64,000 nucleotides of DNA from NCBI RefSeq assembly GCF_028885435.1, contig NZ_CP118522.1:558001-622000 (forward strand). Reading direction: 5' to 3'. The stretch comes from Mesomycoplasma ovipneumoniae ATCC 29419 (GTDB lineage Bacteria; Bacillota_I; Bacilli_A; Mycoplasmatales; Metamycoplasmataceae). Position numbers and translations under genes: made by a program. Below are positions 44,764-55,543 of the stretch, in pieces (the stretch's first letter is position 1; every line of letters begins with the position of its first letter). The notes below the pieces were generated by a model, which worked only from the letters and a program-made list of their open reading frames with translations, was not told the DNA's origin and did no database searches.

Positions 44764-47700
44764 TTAGAGATATTCGGATCTAAATTTTTCAAAAAGTTTA
44801 TTATATTCTTCTTCAGATTGAGGTGTGTTAAATAAAACAAAACCTTTAAAGGTGATTCCGGTTTCAGATCTTTCCTTTTCGTTGAGGCTCTTCTGATTTT
44901 CTGATTTAGTGGTACCAAAAGTAAAACCTTTTTTAAAATTTAATTTTGCATCTTTTGGTATTTCGAGTTCTCAGGTGAAAATCGGTTTTTTAGCATCGTC
45001 AGATTCGCTAGAATAAAACTTCATTTTCATAACTGATTTGCTATCTTTTTTTTCAATATCTACACGTAAAATAATAGTGGATCTAGAATTATTAAGAAAA
45101 TCTTGAAGAGATGAAAGAGGATTTTTTGGTATGATTTCTAGGGTTGACTTATTTTCTCCATTTTCAAATTTAGGTGTAAATTTAAATTCACCATTATATG
45201 TTCTTTGAAATCCTGCTTTATTGATATCAAAGCTTATATGATTAGGCTGCTTAGGTTTAGGTTTAGAAAATTCAGCACCAATTTTAAAAACACCTTGGAC
45301 AAATAATTCCTTTTCAATAACTAAGTTAAAATCATTGTCTTCTTCGCCTGTTTTTAGTAAAAAATATTGGAAGAAATCTATTTTGGGCAATTTTTTCGGT
45401 TTAAAAGCGTAAAGCAAAGAAGTGCCGTCTTCTAATTTTAGACCAGTGTCGCTGTTTGAATCATTCTCCAAGGAAATTCCACCTTCAGCTAGATAAATAC
45501 CTTGTTCTTGTTCATCAACATGGACTTTTTCTTTTGATATTTTTGAAGGTGCTTCATTTGCTTTAAATCTAAAATTCGGATTATTGACAGCTGAAATTGA
45601 TTTTACAACTTGTTGTTTTTGACCGTCTTCTAAAGATTGTTCTTCTGTTTCAATATTAGTTTTTCAATCTAAAAATAGGTGAGTTTTGACAGTATCAGAA
45701 AAAGATTTATAAAGTTTATTTTCTTCATTTACATTATCAAGTTCAATTGTTAAATTTCTCTCAACTCCATTAGGGGTTTTAATTTTAAGATCAATTTCAT
45801 AGGTCTCATCTTGATGATCTCTAGAAAAATAAATGGAAGTGCCTTCAGGCAAATCAGATTTTTCAAGATTTTCAAGGAGTTTTCTTAGGTAATCTCCTAA
45901 AAATTGCTGACTTGAAGGGGTGGTTGTATCTGGAGCTAGAGCTGGGGGAGTTTGAGCTGTATCTGGACTTGAAGGAGGGGTTGGATCTGGGTTTGGAGAA
46001 GCGGGTGGGCTTGATGGCGGATCTTGGAATAAGGTAGCTAAAGCGCCAGCATTTGTATCAACAGGTGTAGAAGCTTCTGAACCTTCAGTGCTCTGCTCAG
46101 TAGTCTGTTCGGCACCCTTATCAGCACTTGAAACTATTGGAGTTTTATTAATTTTATTACTTTTTGTTGCAAAAAAATTAAGAGCATCGAAAAAAGGAGT
46201 TAGTTGTGTTGTTATATTTTTTATATCGTAAGGTTTATTTAAAAAAGGTTGGATTTTATCATCAATTGTTGAAGCAAAAACTGTAATTGGCAAGTCTTTC
46301 TTGATTTCAAAGGTTAAATTGTCAATATTTTCTGATCCTTGTTGATCAAAGCTCTCAATTGCATTTTTAAAATATGCGCCATAAATTTCTTCGTTTGCAT
46401 CAAATTCTAGTTCAAAATTGAAAGTATAAGTATTATTTTCGCCAAGTTTTAGACCTAAAGGAAGTAATGTTTCTTCAGTAAAATTACCTTCAATATTTAT
46501 TCCAACATTGACAATATTAGAATTTTTAGGATTATTTTTGTTTTCTTTTACTGAAAAAGCCACACTTTTTGGGCTAAAATTAGGGATTAAATCTTTAATT
46601 TCTTCTAGAAATGTTTTATTTTCAGCAGTGTTTTCAGTTGAATTTTCACTTGAATTTAAAGTAAATCAAGAATTAAACTGCTCAAGATTTAAATTTTGAG
46701 GATTTTGGGCAAAATATTCTGATACACTAAGCTTGTTTTGTGCTAAATGTTTCGAAATAGTTGAGTTAAATTTATAATTTTTCTTGAAAATTTTTAATAA
46801 TTCAGAAGATTTTTTTTGGTCAGTCTTTTTAGGTACATCAACAAAATTAAGTGTTAATTTGCTACTTTTTTGTGTTTTTTTATCAAATAAGCTTAATGCT
46901 AAGTCAATTTTGTTATTAACGTCATCAATATTTGTAAAAATTAATTTTTCTTGTTGCAATTCAGGTTTTATTTCAAAATTGGAAGGAAAAACAAAAACCG
47001 GTTCAGAATTTATGTTGAATGAAATTCCGCCAAATTTAGAAAATGTTGCAAATAGTGCTGAACTTGAATTTTTTGTTTTTTCAAAATTTTCCTTAAATTC
47101 ATTATAAAACAAAATAGCAATTTCGGTTGCGGTTTTTCCTTCTAAAAATTTTTGATTTAGAAGACTAATTGATGCGTTCAAATTCTCAGCTGAAAAATTC
47201 AAGGTTTTGTCTTGATCCGAAAAATCTAAATCAAAACTTGCTGTATAATTTATACTTTTACTTGAATTTGAAATATTAACAGCAAGATTTTTTATTTTAT
47301 TTGACTCAATTTTTACTTCAGATTGACTTCTAGGAACAACCAATCTGAAATTGAAATCTGGATATTTCTGACTAATTTGACTAAAGTCAATTGCATTATT
47401 TAAGTCAAAATTGTATGCCTTATCAAAATGCAAATTTAGTGCATCAGAAGCACTTAATTTTTTAGCAAATTTTGACTTAAGTTTTAAATTAGCAACTAAA
47501 CTGTCAAATTCAGTCGTGTTAAACTCTGAATTAACATTTAAATTTGTAGCATTAGCTAGTTTTTCGTCAAATTCGGATAATTTTGAATTGTAATTTTTTG
47601 ACTGTAAGGAGACTAAATACGGAACACTGGCAGAAATACTAACGACGGCGCTAACTCCAATAATTGCAAAAATTATATGATTTAATTTAAGCTTTTTCAT
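44764..47700 (-). CDS. P102-family surface protein, copy 2
   Basis: About 978 aa, a close duplicate of copy 1 with the same signal helix and start context. The main difference is the Ser/Thr/Pro-rich linker. Copy 2 has a shorter TEQSTEGSEASTP block, no poly-Ser stretch, and DPPSSPPASPNPDPTPPSSP where copy 1 has longer TPTP repeats. The region after about residue 800 also differs (KPKPKQPNHISFDINKAGFQ against the copy 1 RPQRQPFFPSFNP). The rest is nearly identical, pointing to a recent duplication with divergence in exposed segments. Confidence 0.8.
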
Positions 47701-47719
47701 AATAATTTCCTTTATAAGT

Positions 47720-50608
47720 TTACTTTTTTAATAATAGAGAACTTGTATGCTCCAAGATAATCACGCGGATAGGTTGACTTGAGAGAATTTTAGGATTATT
47801 TTTATCATAAAGATATAAAAATAAATTATATTGAACCCGACTTCCAGTGTTAGGAATTTTCTCAAGTACGCCGGTAATGTCAGTGTTGGTAGTTTGTGAT
47901 GTTGTGTCTGTTGTTTGATTTTCTTTAGCTTTTTTTATTGCATAAAAGCCTAAATCTTTGTGTTGAAAGGTTAAATAACTACTAAAAGGTAGTTTTTCGA
48001 CTTGCTTATCAACAGATACTGGCTCACCTTCCTTTGTTGAGATAGCGAGATTGATTTGAGATTTTAAATCCTCAAGGTCTTGTTTGCTTAAGATAACTAT
48101 TTGTGAATTTGGTGAAAAAGTTGAGGCTATTTCATCTAATTTATCAACTTCATCACTCAAAAGTTTATTTTCAGGGTTGATTTTTAGTTCAATTTCTGCT
48201 TTTTTTGTTTGATAAATAACGCTAACTAAATCGCCGTTTTTGTCAATTGGACCGATATTATATCAATATTTTACTTTTAATTTTTCATCATTTGGCTTTT
48301 CTAAAGCATCGACATTTGTTAAATTAGGTTCCAGGCTAAACTGAATTTTGTAATTAAAATCCTCACCAAAATTACCAGTAAAAAGTTTTTGATTCATTTG
48401 TTTTAAATAGGTTAATGAATAAAAAGCAGCGAGAAAATCGGTGAGATTTTCAATATTATTTTTATTGTCTAGCTGAGCAAAATCAGCGTTACTGATTTGT
48501 TTTGCGTGTAATTCGATCTGTTTTATAAAATATTCAGGACTAAAAGATGAATTTGTTTTCATTAAATTAAGAGTATTTTTAAGCTCATTATTAATATAAA
48601 AAGCATTTTCAAGAGGTTTATCAGTATTTAAAAAACCATAATTAAATGAAAAAAGTCAAACTTTTAACTCAGCTTCTTCTTCACCAATTTGACCGCGTGG
48701 TTGCTTTGTAGGTTTAATTTCAATTTCACTTAATTTTTTAAATAATTCATTACTGTCAGAATTTTCTGGCCAGTTTGTTTCAGATTTTATTAATCCAAAA
48801 TGTTTAAGATAATCAAATCAATATTTTGCGACAAAACTAATGTCTTGTTTTGATAAAAATGACAAAAATTGTGAAATTTTCTCATCACTATTAAAATAAT
48901 TAGAAGAAATTGATGTTATACCTTTAGAGGCTGCATCATCAAGATTTGAGTTTTTAATTAAATCTTCAACGGTTGGCAAATTATAACTATCAACCATTGA
49001 TTTTAATTGGCTTTCGTCAAATCTAAAGCCATAATAACGGGAATTTTGAAGAACTTTTTTTAATTTATCGAAATTATTTGACTGAATTAGCACTAATAAT
49101 TCCTCTTTTGGAATTCCTTGTTGATTTTCTTTTCTAACAAATTCTTGGACTTTTGGTTCAATAGTCAAACTGCTTTTATTAACTGAAGCTGCAAAATCAG
49201 GATCATTTTGAGCTAATATTTCAAAATTTTTAATACTTTGTGAAAATTTTTTTGTAGCAACAATTTTATCGTTTCTCTTATCTTTTACAACAATATCGCC
49301 ATTAATTTGTGCAACAACACTGTTATCTTTAAAATCTAAATTAACTTGTTCAGTATCTAGTTTTATTTGAAGATCTAAAAATTTTGAAATTTGGTTAAAA
49401 TTTAAATTTTCTAGTTTATTTTGGAATCTAATTTTTGATATCAGCGGTGTTTTTACAATTTTTTCAATAAGTGAATTAAGAAAATCAGCGCGCTTTTCTT
49501 TGGTTGCAAAAATTTCATTATTATAATAATTTAGAAAATCTCACCCTGTAATTAAAGTTGAATTATTTTGACTGAAATTATCTATTGCAAAATAATCACT
49601 GTCAGAAAATTCACTTAAAACAATATCATCACTAATTGACTTATCAAGGAAAGAATTACTTAAATTGAGCTGAGTTGTAAGGAAAAATTTGGAATCCTTG
49701 TTGATATCAGCTGCAATTTCTTTTGAAAAATCAAAAGAAAACTGGGCAACAAAGGTCAATTTATAAACCCCAGGCGTTGCTGTTTTTACTAAATATCGAT
49801 CAGTTATAATTTGATCTTTTACCAAATTTATATCATAGCGAGGTTTTTTAATACCACTGTCAGATTCAAAGTAAAAGCTTTTATTGCTAAAAATTTCTGA
49901 AATTGTTTCATCCAGGTTGAAATATTTGTTAATAATTTCTCTAGCCTCGGCGTCATTTTTTGCGCTATTAACTTCTTTTTGAAAATCTTCAACTGAAATT
50001 AGCTTTGTCAATTCTTTTTTAAATGAAAAATTAACCTCACTATCTGTGTAAGGTCTTAATTTCTTGAGTTGGTCTTCTGAATAAGTTGAAAAATTAGAAA
50101 GTGAATAATCTGGGACATAATTATAAGCAACTTTTTGTTTAAATAAGTCAGAAATTGCTGTTTTATTGTCATCTAATTTTTGTGAAACTCGCCAAAAAAC
50201 CTCGAATGTTTGCTCATTATCGTCAGGTTTGATATCAAAAATTTCCAATTTGAAAGGTTTTCAATTATGATCGGTTGAAAAATTAACGGGAATGCTAGAG
50301 TTATTGGTCTGGTAAAAATCAAAAAAATCTGTTAAATCAATGTCAGTTTTTTTGGTGTTATCGTCGTTCAAAAGTTTCTTTTTTAAATCTAAATAGTCTG
50401 AATTAGCATTTAAATATTTATCCTTTATACTAATAAAAGAAATTGATTTTGCTTGGTTTTGCACGTCAATTCGGGGGTTTTTTAGTTCTAAATTTGCAAA
50501 AACGAGTAGCGGAGTGGCAATAATTACTCCACCAGCAATAGTACTTAGCCCTAAAAGAAAAATATTTTTTTTAGTTAGTAGTTTTTTAGTGATTGTACTT
50601 TTCGTCAC
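47720..50608 (-). CDS. P97-family surface protein, copy 2
   Basis: About 962 aa, near-duplicate of copy 1 with scattered substitutions and a few short indels near the C-terminus (KKAKENQTTDTTSQTTNT). Start GTG at 50608 has AGGAGG 4 bases upstream. A longer in-frame reading from 50665 would only add poly-T-encoded Phe/Leu and is rejected. It is 19 bases before P102-like copy 2. The homopolymer upstream is 15 rather than 24 bases long. Confidence 0.75.
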
Positions 50609-50634
50609 CTTTCCTCCTATGTGTTCAATAAAAA

Positions 50635-50665
50635 ATTTTAACAAAAAAAAAAAAAAAGTAAACAA
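50635..50665 (-). promoter_or_regulatory. Promoter of P97-like copy 2 with 15-base homopolymer
   Basis: Minus strand: TTGTTT (50660-50665), a 19-base spacer made mostly of T15 (50643-50657), and TAAAAT (50635-50640). Spacing is closer to functional than in copy 1. Confidence 0.5.
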
Positions 50666-50679
50666 ATCCCTTAAATTAG

Positions 50680-51880
50680 TTAATAAACAAACATTTTAGT
50701 GATAAAACTTGTTTTTAAATTTTTAAAATACTCAGCTTTTTGCTCATAAGCAACAATTAGTGAGTCAAAAGTTTCAAAAAGTTGTGCAATTTTCTCTTGC
50801 TCAACAGTATCAGCAACTTTTATAAAATATTTTTCAATTTCATTAAGCCGAAAAATATGTCTAACAGATTTATTTGTACTTTTTAGCATCAATTTTTTAA
50901 AAATTTCAGTTTTAAATCAAATTAAAAAATAATCAGAATTATAGTCTTTTTTGAGCCTAAAAACTTCATACATCGGACTGATTAATCCAGGCATAGAGTT
51001 TTTATATAAAGCAAGAGACCCAACTTGAATTCTTGATGGATTAAAAGCAAAGGAATTTTTTGTGATTATTTGTGAGTTGTCTTTATTTGCAAAAACAGCT
51101 TTTCCACCTTTTTTAAATAGTTGTTTTTGACTTACAAATCCAAGTTTATTTGAAACTGAATAACTTATAAGCTTTAAATTATTTGAATTTTTATTTTTAT
51201 AACTTTGAAAAAGATCGCTAATTTGCTCAGTTTTTCATGACTTACTAAAGCCTTTAAATCTAATTAAAGGAAAATCTGAACTTAGATCAGTAAACATTTT
51301 TTTAGTAAGAGTGTTTTTAACATCTTTTAAAAGGTTAATTTTTTCTTCAAGTTTGTTAGCTAGGTTTTCAAAAGTCTCAAAAAATTGGGAAATTTTTTGC
51401 TGCTCGCTAATATCAGTAGTGAAATTTAGCTCGATTTGAGCCATATCGATAATTTTTAGCGAAGGAATAATACCATTTGTGACATTTTTTTTGGTTTGCA
51501 ATCCAATTGCAATGGCAAAAAATTCGTTTTCAAGGTATTTTTTTGAAGAAAGTATTCCACAAGAACCTGTTGCAAAAAATTTGACTTTTCGAAAATTAAC
51601 AGCTCCAGCCTTTGCACCGGCGGTAGTCCAAGTTATTACATTTTCAGCTAAAAACTCGTTATAATAGCCTAAAATCCCCTGATTTTCTGTTTGCGATGAA
51701 TAAACCGGGTAGATGTAGCCGCTCTCTCTCTCTCTCTCTCTCTACAGGTTTAGTTTTTATTTGGTTTTTGGTTAGTGATTGGCCACGGGAAATCTCGAAT
51801 AAATTTTTAACTTGATCACTGATTCAAACTGTGTTGAAGTTTTTGAATTTAACTAGGGGTATATTTGGCTTTTTATTCAT
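50680..51880 (-). CDS. hsdS: Type I restriction specificity subunit, phase-variable (OFF register)
   Basis: About 400 codons. From the ATG at 51880 (MNKKPNIPLVKFKNF) the frame enters a dinucleotide repeat of 11 AG units on the coding strand and stops about 21 codons later. After the repeat the true HsdS sequence continues in another frame: GYIYPVYSSQTENQGILGYY, the first target-domain end and spacer helix (ISEQQKISQFFETFENLANK), the second target domain, and a closing helix (TVEQEKIAQLFETFDSL). Nine, 12 or 15 AG units would join the frames. It would direct a type I methylase/restriction complex; no hsdM or hsdR is in this window. Confidence 0.88.
51722..51743. repeat. CT dinucleotide repeat, 11 units, in hsdS
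   Basis: Uninterrupted (CT)11 on the plus strand, 22 bases, inside the 5' coding part of hsdS. Slippage by one unit changes the reading frame, a standard phase-variation switch. Confidence 0.95.
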
Positions 51881-51912
51881 TAATTGATCCTTTAGATATT
51901 CTAAATTATAAT

Positions 51913-51951
51913 AAAAAATCCACCTTTAAATAGTAAAAGTTGGATTTTTTT
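51913..51951. terminator. Terminator of Ig-binding-like copy 1
   Basis: AAAATCCACCTTT with AAAAGTTGGATTTT, one mismatch, around a short loop and flanked by A and T runs, just past the stop of the gene at 51977. A near-identical hairpin follows copy 2. Confidence 0.7.
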
Positions 51952-51976
51952 ATTTAAAAATTTTTAGCAATCTAAA

Positions 51977-54226
51977 TTAAGATGAAGAGGATTTAACGCT
52001 TATTTCACGCAAGGCAAATTTACCTTTTGATGCTTCTTTTTGTCTTGGGTCTTTAGTTTTTTCTTGATAGAACTTAATTAAATCTTGTTTAATTTGTTCT
52101 GAATCAACAACAATTTTACTAAAAGGATAGGCATTATTTACTGATTCAACAAAGGCTTTGAGTTGTTCTTTTGCATCTTCGTTTGGATTTCCGCTTATAT
52201 TAAATGTAACATTTTGCTGATTTTGACCAGTTTGATCACGAAAATAAATTCGCCCAGAAGGATTGCCATAACGCTCAGAAATTCCACTTAATTTGTCAGT
52301 GTATTTTGAGCCTTCAAAGTCTGAAACATTGGCTGAAAAAGTTGGACCTGAATTAGTGCTAGATGCAGAATTACTATCGGCGGCAAAATAAATATCGGTA
52401 AATCTTAGCTTTTTAAAGCCTTCATAGTCTTGAGATGCATATTTATCTTCTTTTCAATTTTTAATGTTATCATTAAAAATTTGGTCAATCTCGTCGAATT
52501 TAAGGTTTTTAATTGTTTTAATATTTGTTTCAGAAAAATCTAGTTTTGGCGGATAACCACCTTTACCACCATGGCGACCTTGAAATGGACGTTGGTAAAT
52601 TTTTGATCCAAAAGCTAATTTTAAACCTTCGGTGATTTTAGTTGCATCATCTCCTTTATCTCAACGGAGTGTGTCAAATAAAATTGATCCAGGAATTTGC
52701 TCATCAGGTGTGTTTTTATGAAAATCGGCGGCATTATTATAATCAAAACTAATAAAATCAACATCGGCAACGGCATTTGGATTAATTGCTCAGTTATCAG
52801 CGATTGCTTTTTCATTAGAATAGAGTTCTAATTCTTTAAGTTTTTTGCCTCGAAGTGCTGAAAGGCCATTTATTGCTTTTTGGTCATCTAAAAATAAAGT
52901 TAGTTTTTGGACATTATTTGGTAAGGCAGCTAAAATTTTGTCAATATTTTGGTCTTTATTTTTTGTGCCAACATTTTTAAGAACAACAGCATCAATTTTA
53001 TTACCAACATTTGATTTTAAAAATTCTTGGAATTTTTCAAAAGCATTTTTGTCATTTGCATCAATTGAAACGGCAATAATTTGGGATTTTACAGCTTTAT
53101 GTTTATTTTGGGCGTTTTGAGTGTATTGGTAAACTTTTATTGATCCAGAACCTGAACCAGCAACTTTGTCAATTTCGGTTTTTCACTCACTATTAGAAGA
53201 AATATCGGCTTTATCTCATCCATCATAGTTTTGATTAGCAATTCCGTGTGGGTTACGTTGAACTCAACCTTCATTACTTAAAAGACGATTTTGGTTTCGT
53301 TGACGATAAAGTCCATTTTTTCCTGTGATTGGATTGTCATCAGGATTTACAAAAACTCAGCCGTGATGGTCATTAGTATCAACAGTCATTCCACGCTCAA
53401 TTAATTTGTATTCAACATCAGTAAATTTTGGTCCTTCTTTTTCTTGTTGTTTTAAAAATTTTAAGTAATTATCTTCTCTAGTTTTATAATTATTTGCTAC
53501 TCAAATTTGGTATCTTAGACTTTCTTCAAATACTTTTTTTTGCTCTTCGGTACCATTAGGGTAATAACGGTTAAATTCATGTTTTAACTGACGCTCTAGT
53601 TCGGCAATTTCAGCTACCCGTGCGGCAATATTTGCCTCAGTTCTTCGTGTTGAAGCAGCAAGACCTAAACGCCAGTTAGCTTTTGCTTGCTCAACTGCTC
53701 CGGGTGAAACGTTAACTGATTGGGATTGTCTTGGCGAAGTTTGGACTCTTTGGGTAGTGGTTGCAGTGCTACGAACTGGCGAGCTAGCGGTTCTTGAAAC
53801 ACTTGGAGCTGGAATTGGGACGGTTGACTCGACTCGACTAATTGTTCTTCTTGTTATTTTTGGAGCAGGTTGAGGCTTAGGAGTGGCAATAGCAATTTTT
53901 TTAACTTGTTTTGGAATTTCAACTTTTGGTGGGATTTTTTCAACTTTTTGCGGCTGGACTACTGGGGTATCTGATTCAATTTTTTTAGGTTCTGGTTTTT
54001 GGACTGGTATAAATTTAGAATTTGTAACTGGCGAATTAAAAGCGGTGTCATTTGGGATATTTTTAAGAATTATTGATGGCGCTTCTGGCGAATAAGCAAC
54101 CAAAGGAGATTCTCAGTTAAAATTATTTACTACTTCATTTAATGCAAAGGAAAAGCTAACGGCAATAGTGCTTGCTACTGCTCCTATTAGATATTTTTTG
54201 CGCTTTGAGACATAAAAAATTTGCAT
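51977..54226 (-). CDS. Mycoplasma immunoglobulin-binding (MIB-like) protein, copy 1
   Basis: About 749 aa. N-terminal anchor (KKYLIGAVASTIAVSFSFAL), then the element SPEAPSIILKNIPND shared with copy 2, and a Pro/Lys-rich stalk (about 60-170). A helical segment (ANIAARVAEIAELERQLKHE) is followed by a leucine-rich-like domain (LKELELYSNEK, IKTIKNLKFDEID) with the block RHGGKGGYPPKLDFS. By recollection this layout fits the putative immunoglobulin-blocking virulence protein family related to protein M/MIB; I cannot run the profile. Start ATG follows TAGGAGG. Family members capture host antibody at the cell surface. Confidence 0.6.
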
Positions 54227-54345
54227 TTTACCTCCTAAAAACAAAAAAACAAAATTAGGTAAATTTTGAATTTAAATTTTAGCTAATTTTGTTTTTAGAT
54301 AGATTTAGAAATTATTATAAATGATTTTTTAAAAAAACAAAACTT

Positions 54346-54404
54346 TTTGTCCAAAAAATTTTTAAGGATTTTTTGGGGCGTTTCAGTCTCAATCGGCAAT
54401 CCTT
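54346..54404 (-). pseudogene. Duplicated 3' end of Ig-binding-like copy 2
   Basis: Codes GLPIETETPQ in the same order as the final codons of copy 2 (GLPIETKAS) and matches 55530-55577 with some divergence. It sits directly against the left end of element A copy 6, so it looks like the second half of an old long target duplication. Confidence 0.6.
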
Positions 54405-54542
54405 CCGAGTTTCACAGTTTGATGAGATAATCTTAAAAAGTGTCTTGTTTTTCATGGTTTTTTAACTTAAAAAGCAAAATATGAAATTTTTAAATTGCTT
54501 TTTTAGTTTAAAACGCTAAAACACTGGCAAAAATCAATTTAT

Positions 54543-54609
54543 GATAAAACAACAAAAATCACAAAAAAATACAACTGCTATTTAAACTCAATGTAAATAG
54601 AAAACTCGT
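54543..54609. repeat. Left 67-bp direct repeat flanking element B copy 2
   Basis: Identical to 55003-55069, from GATAAAACAACAAAAATCAC to AATAGAAAACTCGT. It duplicates part of element A copy 6. Confidence 0.92.
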
Positions 54610-55002
54610 CCCGAGTTTCCCAGTTTTAAGGCAAAAATTCACTTTTTAGTGAATATAAATATGAAAAAACACCCGTAAATCAGTGTTTTTTGAACGTAAA
54701 ACCTTAATTTATATTAATGTCATTTAATTGCATTTTAAGTAATTTTATGGTATAATTATAGATTATGAAAAAACAAAATAAAGATGGTTTTATTGAAGTA
54801 AACAAATTGTTTGGCAAAAAACCTAAATATTTTAAGGAAATTTCAAACGTGAAATTTGAAAAAAGTTATTTGGAAACAATCAATAATTTGATATCTTAAT
54901 AAATTACTAATAAAATTGTAATTAACTTTTACCAAAAAACTTAAAAAATTGCCTAAAACCAGATGCTTTTTTGAAATTACCTTATCAAACTGGGAAACTC
55001 AG
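54610..55002. mobile_element. Element B copy 2 (deleted insertion sequence)
   Basis: 393 bp with ends CCCGAGTTTCCCAG and CTGGGAAACTCAG. Left 100 bp match element B copy 1 and the reversed right end of element A; the right 100 bp match copy 1 (TTTTACCAAAAAACTTAAAA, CCAGATGCTTTTTT). Between them is a 44-codon frame behind a TATAAT box. It is nested in element A copy 6 and therefore younger than it. Confidence 0.85.
54765..54899 (+). CDS. Short ORF of element B, probable transposase remnant
   Basis: 44 aa (MKKQNKDGFIEVNKLFGKKP to TINNLIS) starting 10 bases after TATAAT, without a Shine-Dalgarno sequence. In copy 1 the same ATG leads to a stop after 11 codons. I read it as the start and end of a transposase gene fused by deletion, with no function of its own. 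The family identity is not established. Confidence 0.4.
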   Translation: MKKQNKDGFIEVNKLFGKKPKYFKEISNVKFEKSYLETINNLIS

Positions 55003-55069
55003 GATAAAACAACAAAAATCACAAAAAAATACAACTGCTATTTAAACTCAATGTAAATAGAAAACTCGT
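55003..55069. repeat. Right 67-bp direct repeat flanking element B copy 2
   Basis: Identical to 54543-54609 and directly adjacent to the right end of element B copy 2. Confidence 0.92.
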
Positions 55070-55480
55070 TTTTACTTACATTGAGCCTAAAAAAATATAT
55101 GAAGTTTTGAAAGAACAATAACTAAAAGCCTTAAATTTGAAGATTTCTAAACGGTTAAATTTATGGCATTGCATCATATTTAAAAATATGACGGAAAATT
55201 CGCATTTTCTAATTTTTTATGACAAAAAACATAATTAAATCCCCTTAATTCAAAACAAAATTTATTAATTATTCTTAGTGAGGTTTATTATAACATAATT
55301 TTTTTCTAGACCAAACATTTTTTTTTTTTTTTTTTTACAAAAGGTTAATTTTAAAATAATAAAAATTAAGATTTTAGGTCAAAAAACACTGATTTATGGG
55401 TATCTTTGCATATTTATATTCACTAAAAAGTGAATTTTTGGCAGCAAACTGGCAAACTCAGGAATATTCTAAATTATAAT

Positions 55481-55519
55481 AAAAAATCCGCCTTTGAATA
55501 GTAAAAGGTGGATTTTTTT
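55481..55519. terminator. Terminator of Ig-binding-like copy 2
   Basis: AAAATCCGCCTTT with AAAAGGTGGATTTT around GAATAGT, flanked by A and T runs, between element A copy 6 and the gene's stop. Confidence 0.75.
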
Positions 55520-55543
55520 ATATTTAAAAGTTTTTAAGAATTT

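Larger units (their letters stand above)
54405..55462. mobile_element. Element A copy 6, split by element B copy 2
   Basis: Left end CCGAGTTTCACAGTTTGATG, right end CAAACTGGCAAACTCAGG. Minus strand: the longest T run of the set, 19 (55318-55336), -35 TTGGTC (55309-55314), 16-base spacer, TATAAT (55287-55292). Element B copy 2 is inserted in the loop of the main stem. Here the stem reads CTCAATGTAAAT opposite ACTTACATTGAG, a compensated C-G to T-A change at one position and one new mismatch. Confidence 0.8.

Noticed and set aside
44676..44918. 80-codon minus-strand frame at the end of P102-like copy 2
   Set aside because: Overlaps the terminator and the true gene in a different frame; absent as an equivalent in copy 1.
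50609..50665. Upstream extension of P97-like copy 2 (MFTFFFFLLKFF)
   Set aside because: It is encoded by the promoter homopolymer; copy 1 has no matching extension and the GTG start has the ribosome site.
53883..54095. 70-codon plus-strand frame over the Pro-rich stalk of MIB-like copy 1, and 57441-57641 over copy 2
   Set aside because: Complement of Pro/Thr-rich coding sequence; the frames do not correspond to each other.
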